From contig JAKFXJ010000040.1 in NCBI GenBank assembly GCA_021731425.1, positions 1 through 10,531 on the forward strand: a stretch of 10,531 bases of DNA, read 5' to 3'. A program made the translations under genes and the position numbers. Shown piece by piece: positions 6,385-10,531 of the stretch (positions are counted from its first letter, which is position 1; every line of letters starts with the position of its first letter). Below the pieces are notes generated by a model. The model did no database searches. It was not told the DNA's origin and was given only the letters and a program-made list of their open reading frames with translations. Source of the DNA: Limnohabitans sp. (GTDB lineage Bacteria; Pseudomonadota; Gammaproteobacteria; Burkholderiales; Burkholderiaceae_C).

Positions 6385-7134
6385 ATGTCGAAAATCGCCC
6401 TCGTCACCGGTGCCAGCTCTGGCATTGGCAAAGCCTGCGCCCTGGCCTTGCTCAAAGAAGGCTGGCAAGTCGTTCTGGTCGGCCGACGCGCCGACGCGCT
6501 GGCCTCTGCCGTGGCCGAAGCGGGTGCCAACGCTGGAAACGCCCAAGCCATCCCTACCGACCTGTCCAAAGAGCCCGAAGTCAAAGCGCTGTTTGATCAA
6601 ATTCGCTCGCGCTTTGGTCGCCTCGATTTGGTCTTCAACAACGCGGGCATTTCCCTGCCCTACACCTTGCCAGGCGATCTGTCAGGCGACGAATGGCGAC
6701 GTGCGGTGGACATCAACCTGAACGGCGCGTTCTACACCTTGTCGCATGCCTTCAAGTTGATGCAAGAGCAAAGTCCGCAGGGCGGCCGCATCATCAACAA
6801 CGGCTCGATCTCGGCGCATGTGCCGCGCCCCGGCTCGATCGCCTACACCGCCACCAAACACGCCATCTCGGGCCTGACCCGAGCCGCGTCACTCGACGGC
6901 CGCCCCTACAGCATCGCCGTGGGCCAGATCGACATCGGCAACGTGGCCTCGGACATGACCCTCAAAATGGCCTCGGGCGTTCACCAGGCTGACCTGACCA
7001 TCAAGGCTGAACCACGCATGGACATGTCCGCCGTGGTGGAGACCTTTCTGACCATGGCCCGTCTGCCTTTGTCAGCGAATATTTTGTTCACCACCGTGAT
7101 GGCGACCAACATGCCTTTTGTGGGGCGTGGTTGA
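6385..7134 (+). CDS. Short-chain dehydrogenase/reductase of unknown substrate
   Basis: This 249-residue classical SDR is cytoplasmic. It has TGASSGIG (8-15), NNAG (85-88), Asn111, Ser141 and the YTATK active site (Tyr154, Lys158). Arg34-Arg35 after the second strand suggest NADP(H). After the active site, the usual PG turn of many SDRs is replaced by QIDIGNVASDM (181-191), and the C-terminal part resembles SDRs with an inserted substrate loop. The substrate cannot be named. It is clearly different from the idnO product, so it is not a recent duplicate. It begins 39 nt after idnD with a weak AGAAAG-like site and is last before the operon terminator. By context it may oxidise or reduce another hexonate or ketohexonate, or a sugar or lactone precursor. 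Confidence 0.9.
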   Translation: MSKIALVTGASSGIGKACALALLKEGWQVVLVGRRADALASAVAEAGANAGNAQAIPTDLSKEPEVKALFDQIRSRFGRLDLVFNNAGISLPYTLPGDLSGDEWRRAVDINLNGAFYTLSHAFKLMQEQSPQGGRIINNGSISAHVPRPGSIAYTATKHAISGLTRAASLDGRPYSIAVGQIDIGNVASDMTLKMASGVHQADLTIKAEPRMDMSAVVETFLTMARLPLSANILFTTVMATNMPFVGRG

Positions 7135-7166
7135 CTGGCCGGGCTTGATCGCCCAATCACTGTGAC

Positions 7167-7195
7167 AAAGGGGGCCTTCTCGGCCCTCTTTTTTT
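7167..7195 (+). terminator. Intrinsic terminator ending the plus-strand operon
   Basis: The hairpin has GGGCC at 7172-7176 paired with GGCCC at 7182-7186 around a TTCTC loop. It is extended by a G-U pair and A/G pairs outward (7167-7171 with 7187-7191) and runs into a T tract at 7189-7195. It lies in the 63-nt convergent gap between the second SDR and the minus-strand enolase-superfamily gene. The reverse strand has only a short T run, so termination in that direction is less certain. Confidence 0.85.
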
Positions 7196-7197
7196 CA

Positions 7198-8388
7198 TCA
7201 ACTCAAGCGCACCATCGCATCGGCCCGCTTGTGCAGGTCGGGCAGCAACTCCAAGCCCAAACCCGGCTTGTCGTTCAGGCTGATCATGCCGTTTTTCACT
7301 TGCGGCAACTCGGTCACCAACTCCTTGTACCAGCCGCTGTAAAAAGCCCGCACGCTTTCTTGAATCAAGGCATTGGGCGCGTGAAGCGACAAGTGCGTGG
7401 ACGCAGCCCACACCACCGGCCCTGTGCAGTCGTGTGGGGCCACGGGCAGTTGCCAAGCGTCGGCCATGGCGGCGATTTTGCGGGCCTCGGTGAGGCCACC
7501 GCACCAGCTCAAATCGAGCATGGCGACGCCTGCAACGCCCGTTTGTAAATAGTCTTTGAAGCCCCATTTGTAGCTGAGCGTTTCGCTCGCGCAAATCAGC
7601 GCCTTGCAGTCCACCGCGTACTGCTTGAGCAAATCGAGGCTGTCCATGCGGATCGCGTCTTCGTGCCAGAAGGTGTCGAACTCTTGCAGCGCACGCGAGA
7701 TTTTTTGCGCCATGGGCAATCGCCACAGGCTGTGGAACTCCACCATGATGTCCATCTTGTCGCCCACCGCCTTGCGGATCTTGCGGAAAGGCTCCAGCGC
7801 CGTGTTGAGATCTTCTGGGCTGATGTACTGGCCGTGTGATTTTTCTGCGGCCACATCAAAAGGCCAAATTTTCATACCGGTGATGCCTTCACTCAACAGC
7901 GACTCGGCCACTTCGTCGGCACGGTGCAAAAAACCTTGCAGGTCTTCATAAGGTCCGGCGTTGTTGCCCAAGCCCCAGTTGCTGCTGGTCTGGTTCACGT
8001 TGCTGCGGATGTACTGGTAACCCGCGCAGGTGTTGTACACACGGATCTCGTCACGGCTCTTGCCGCCCAGCGCGGTATAGACTGGCATGCCTGCGGCTTT
8101 GCCAAAGATGTCCCACAACGCAATGTCCACCGCTGAGTTGCCGCGTGTCTCGACACCAGACCCACGCCAGCCCAAATAGCCGGTGATGTCGCGCTGGCGA
8201 GACTCGATGGCCAACGGGTCTTGGCCCACCAGTTTGGGCGCCACCCATTCGTGCAAATACGCTTCCACCGCTTGCGCCCCCATGAAGGTCTCGCCCAGGC
8301 CCACCAGGCCCTCGTCGGTGTGCAGGCGCACCCAGATGATGTTGGGAAATTCACCCAAGCGGATGGTTTCGAGTTGCGTGATTTTCAT
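7198..8388 (-). CDS. Enolase-superfamily (mandelate racemase/muconate lactonizing) enzyme, probable acid-sugar dehydratase
   Basis: This 396-residue protein has the superfamily's N-terminal capping domain (about 1-125) and a TIM barrel. Barrel residues can be placed: Lys173 (GMKIWPFD) at the end of the second strand; metal ligands Glu217 (MVEFHSLW), Glu243 (WHEDAI) and Glu269 (ASETL); and His319 (APHDCTGP) late in the barrel. His219, two residues after the first metal ligand, resembles the D-x-H pair of galactonate dehydratase, where that His is the acid that drives loss of water; here the ligand is Glu. This supports Mg2+-dependent dehydration of an aldonate to a 2-keto-3-deoxy acid. Substrate is unknown; a cycloisomerase or racemase is less likely. 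The start has AGGA at 8396-8399 upstream, 7 nt away. It is transcribed after a second TRAP receptor gene, across a terminator. Confidence 0.88.
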   Translation of the reverse strand: MKITQLETIRLGEFPNIIWVRLHTDEGLVGLGETFMGAQAVEAYLHEWVAPKLVGQDPLAIESRQRDITGYLGWRGSGVETRGNSAVDIALWDIFGKAAGMPVYTALGGKSRDEIRVYNTCAGYQYIRSNVNQTSSNWGLGNNAGPYEDLQGFLHRADEVAESLLSEGITGMKIWPFDVAAEKSHGQYISPEDLNTALEPFRKIRKAVGDKMDIMVEFHSLWRLPMAQKISRALQEFDTFWHEDAIRMDSLDLLKQYAVDCKALICASETLSYKWGFKDYLQTGVAGVAMLDLSWCGGLTEARKIAAMADAWQLPVAPHDCTGPVVWAASTHLSLHAPNALIQESVRAFYSGWYKELVTELPQVKNGMISLNDKPGLGLELLPDLHKRADAMVRLS

Positions 8389-8410
8389 GGCAGCATCCTG
8401 ATCAGTCGTT

Positions 8411-8443
8411 AAAAAAGCCCCACAGCGGTCAGCTGTGGAGCTT
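8411..8443 (-). terminator. Intrinsic terminator between second dctP and the dehydratase gene
   Basis: Read on the minus strand, a 12-bp stem (AAGCTCCACAGC with GCTGTGGGGCTT, one G-U wobble) encloses a 5-nt loop and leads into a run of six T (8416-8411; the last two stem pairs use T of this run). It sits in the 87-nt gap after the dctP stop and before the dehydratase start, both on the minus strand, so it should separate them partly or fully. The rest of this gap shows no clear promoter. Confidence 0.88.
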
Positions 8444-8475
8444 GTGGGTTCAGCACAAAAGCTGAGCGCGAAGAA

Positions 8476-9483
8476 TCAACCGCCGCGTGACTTCTTCAAC
8501 TCGTCTTGCACCACCTTGATGGCGTCGGCACCGATCGAGTCCTTGTGCTTGTCGTACACCGAAGCGACTTTGGCACGGATGCGGTTTTGTTCGGCCGCAC
8601 TCACCTCATTGACCTGCATGCCCTTGGTTTTCAGGCTGGCCAAAGATTTTTCGTTCAAAGCGCGGTTGGCAGCGCGTTGGACTTTCTGGCCTTCCATGGC
8701 GGCTTCACGCAACACGGCTTGTTCTTGTGGATTGAGCTGGTCCCACAGTTTTTTGCTGTAAAGCACCAGGAAAGGCGTGTAAGCGTGGCGGGTCACACTC
8801 AGGTACTTTTGCACTTCATTGAACTTGGAGGTTTCAATGGTCACAAAGGGGTTTTCCTGACCGTCGATGGTCTTGGTTTCCAAGGCGGTGAACACCTCGC
8901 CAAAGGCCATGGGCACGGCGTTGGTACCCAGGGTCTTGAAAGTGTCCAAGAAAATATTGTTCTGCATCACACGCACTTTGACACCGGTGAAATCTTCCAG
9001 CTTGGTGACAGGACGCTTGCTGTTGGTCAGGTTACGGAAACCGTTTTCCCAATAGGCCAGGTTCACCAAACCAGCCGCTTCGAGCTTGGCGTTGAAAAAC
9101 TTGCCAGCAGCGCCGTCCAGCACGGCATCCGCTTCTTTTTCGTTGGCAAACAGGAAAGGCAGGTCAAACACACCCAGCTCTTTCACGATACCCACCAACG
9201 GCGAGCTGGAGGTGCAGACCATCTCTTGTGTACCTGCACGCAAAGCTTGGGTCGCTGGCAAATCGCCGCCGGCTGCACCGCCCCAGAAGGCGGTGATCTT
9301 CATCTTGCCGCCGGTCTTGGCTGCCAGCACTTCTTGCATTTTCTTGACGCCCACGCCCACGGGGTGGTCTTCGTTCACACCGTTGGTGAACTTGATGTTG
9401 CGGTCGGCAAACTGCGCCATGGCGCTTGATGCGACCAGGAATGTGCCCGCGATCAGGGTCACCAGATTTCTGCGTTTCAACAT
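8476..9483 (-). CDS. dctP: TRAP transporter substrate-binding protein, DctP family (second system)
   Basis: This 335-residue periplasmic solute receptor has a Sec signal peptide of about 23 residues (KRR start, hydrophobic core, ending SAMA|QF). Family landmarks are WENGFR (145-150), Arg171 in GVKVRVMQN as the ligand carboxylate-binding residue, and DGQENP (207-212), the common TRAP form. The first receptor in the window has DAQEHP at this place and differs widely elsewhere, so the two should bind different ligands. AMAQFADRN after the cleavage site resembles many betaproteobacterial receptors for small organic or sugar acids. It starts 35 nt after the second dctM stop, with a strong AGGAG site (9490-9494), and is followed by a terminator. 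The order dctM-dctP differs from the plus-strand dctP-dctQ-dctM. The ligand is unknown; an aldonate used by the adjacent dehydratase is the natural inference. Confidence 0.95.
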   Translation of the reverse strand: MLKRRNLVTLIAGTFLVASSAMAQFADRNIKFTNGVNEDHPVGVGVKKMQEVLAAKTGGKMKITAFWGGAAGGDLPATQALRAGTQEMVCTSSSPLVGIVKELGVFDLPFLFANEKEADAVLDGAAGKFFNAKLEAAGLVNLAYWENGFRNLTNSKRPVTKLEDFTGVKVRVMQNNIFLDTFKTLGTNAVPMAFGEVFTALETKTIDGQENPFVTIETSKFNEVQKYLSVTRHAYTPFLVLYSKKLWDQLNPQEQAVLREAAMEGQKVQRAANRALNEKSLASLKTKGMQVNEVSAAEQNRIRAKVASVYDKHKDSIGADAIKVVQDELKKSRGG

Positions 9484-9489
9484 GAATGT

Positions 9490-9494
9490 CTCCT
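9490..9494 (-). promoter_or_regulatory. Ribosome binding site of second dctP
   Basis: On the minus strand AGGAG (within AAAGGAGA) lies 6 nt before the ATG at 9483. It is strong, as in the first dctP, and confirms the start that gives an intact signal peptide. Confidence 0.8.
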
Positions 9495-9518
9495 TTAAAA
9501 AAACACAGGGTTACGAAA

Positions 9519-10531
9519 TCAACTCAGCATCCACTTCATCGGCACAATGACGATGGACGGAAAAGCAATCAACAAGGCCAGCACCCCCAACTGCGCCAGC
9601 AAGAAAGGCATGACGCCCTTGAAGGCCGTGTCCATATTGATCTTGGCCACACCACAGACCACATTGAGCACGGTGCCCACGGGCGGAGTGATCAAACCAA
9701 TGGCATTGTTCATGATAAACAACACACCAAAATAAACCGGATCGATGCCCGCCTTGATGACCAAGGGCATCAGGACCGGCGTCAAAATCAATACGGTGGG
9801 CGTGAAATCGAGTGCCGTGCCGACCACCACCACCAAAATCATAAGAACAACCATCAGCAATGTCTTGTTGCCCATGAGCGGCTCCATCATCCGGGCCACT
9901 TCGGCCGGAATGTTGGCCACAGTGATGAGCCAGGCGCTGACCATGGCCGCTGCGACCAAAAACATGATGACCGAGGTCGTTTTACCGGCTGCCAAGGTCA
10001 GACTGTACAACTTGGACCACTGCAATTCTCGGTAGACAAAGGCGCCCACCACAAAGCTGTAAACCGCCGCCACCACCGCAGCCTCGGTCGGGGTGAACAC
10101 GCCGAACTTCATGCCGCCGATGATAAAGACTGGCAAGCCCAGCGCCAAGATGCCTTCACGCGTGGCTTTGAGTTTTTCAGACATGGGCATGCGCGGTGCC
10201 GGCTGCACGTTCTCGCGCTTGGCCAGCCACCACCAAGTCAGGCCAATCGCCAGCCCCATCAAAATACCCGGCACAATGCCAGCCAAAAACAGCTTGGTGA
10301 TGGACACGTTGGCAGCCACACCAAAGATGATGAAACCGATCGACGGTGGAATCACCGGCGCGATGATGCCACCCGAGGCGATCAGACCCGCCGAGCGTCC
10401 CACGTTGTAACCGGCCCGCTTCATCATCGGGATCAGCAAGGCCGCCAGCGCCGCCGTGTCGGCCACGGCCGAGCCTGACAACGAAGCCATGATGACCGCC
10501 GCCATCACGGCCACATAACCAAGCCCCCCCC
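9519..10531 (-). CDS. dctM: TRAP transporter large permease subunit, DctM family, YiaN-like, N terminus cut by window end
   Basis: About 337 C-terminal residues of a DctM permease are visible, with the frame open to the right edge (first residues read GGLGYVAV). Comparison with the 427-residue DctM in this window indicates that about 90 residues are missing. SGSAVADTAA, GGIIAPVIPPS, GGMKFGVFTPTEAA, GIDPVYFGVLF and ITPPVGTVLNV are all present, and it ends in MKWMLS. It aligns without large gaps to the first DctM and to E. coli YiaN, and long stretches are identical, for example SAWLITVANIPA. The main divergence is the hydrophilic loop near KRENVQPAPRMPMSEKLK. It would form a permease with a DctQ partner, presumably encoded just upstream beyond the window, and receives ligand from the receptor gene 35 nt downstream. 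The edge falls in a run of eight C that encodes Gly-Gly. Confidence 0.94.
   Translation of the reverse strand, partial: GGLGYVAVMAAVIMASLSGSAVADTAALAALLIPMMKRAGYNVGRSAGLIASGGIIAPVIPPSIGFIIFGVAANVSITKLFLAGIVPGILMGLAIGLTWWWLAKRENVQPAPRMPMSEKLKATREGILALGLPVFIIGGMKFGVFTPTEAAVVAAVYSFVVGAFVYRELQWSKLYSLTLAAGKTTSVIMFLVAAAMVSAWLITVANIPAEVARMMEPLMGNKTLLMVVLMILVVVVGTALDFTPTVLILTPVLMPLVIKAGIDPVYFGVLFIMNNAIGLITPPVGTVLNVVCGVAKINMDTAFKGVMPFLLAQLGVLALLIAFPSIVIVPMKWMLS

Noticed and set aside
8506..9429. Long open frame (307 codons) on the plus strand opposite the second dctP
   Set aside because: It is antisense to a complete receptor gene with a signal peptide and family motifs; composition (many His, Gly, Phe) is that of a shadow frame.
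9486..10478. Long open frame (330 codons) on the plus strand opposite the second dctM
   Set aside because: The translation is full of His, Gln, Arg and Asn with no fold-like pattern, and it lies exactly antisense to a well-supported DctM. It is a high-GC shadow.
10523..10531. Run of eight C at the right edge as possible assembly error or phase-variable tract
   Set aside because: The run reads in frame as Gly-Gly matching the GGLGYVAV motif of the paralogous DctM, so it is explained by coding. Edge position prevents more.

Overview
This window reads as a sugar-acid (aldonate/ketoaldonate) uptake and catabolism locus from a high-GC Gram-negative bacterium. GC-rich codon use, the tripartite TRAP transporters and the overall protein style suggest a betaproteobacterium of the Burkholderiales, probably Comamonadaceae-like. 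That placement is inferred from recall of similar proteins; no marker gene is present. The window is almost fully coding. There are no tRNA or rRNA genes, insertion sequences, CRISPR arrays or long repeats.

Plus strand (1-7134), nine co-directional genes. The order is the 3' part of a D-2-hydroxyacid dehydrogenase, a gluconokinase (gntK), a small protein of probable dimeric alpha/beta-barrel fold, a TRAP substrate-binding protein (dctP), a hairpin terminator, dctQ, dctM, an SDR closely resembling gluconate 5-dehydrogenase (idnO), an MDR resembling L-idonate 5-dehydrogenase (idnD), and a second SDR of unknown substrate. A terminator closes the run at about 7167-7195. dctQ/dctM and dctM/idnO overlap by 4 nt (ATGA), which ties the transporter to the pathway enzymes. 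A pathway can be read directly: L-idonate or 5-keto-D-gluconate enters through the YiaMNO-like TRAP system, IdnD makes 5-ketogluconate, IdnO makes D-gluconate, and GntK makes 6-phosphogluconate. The hydroxyacid dehydrogenase could add a 2-ketogluconate reductase branch.

Minus strand (10531 down to 7198), convergent with the first block. The order of transcription is a second YiaN-like dctM (cut by the window end), a second dctP, a hairpin terminator, and an enolase-superfamily (mandelate racemase/muconate lactonizing) enzyme whose residues look like those of an acid-sugar dehydratase. This looks like a second, parallel sugar-acid module.

The most notable non-gene feature is that each TRAP binding-protein gene is followed by a near-perfect intrinsic terminator inside its transcription unit. 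This probably sets a high ratio of binding protein to downstream product. No regulator or convincing promoter is visible; both probably lie outside the window. I found no wholly new system. The novelty is in the gene combination, the small conserved protein, and the unassigned SDR and dehydratase.
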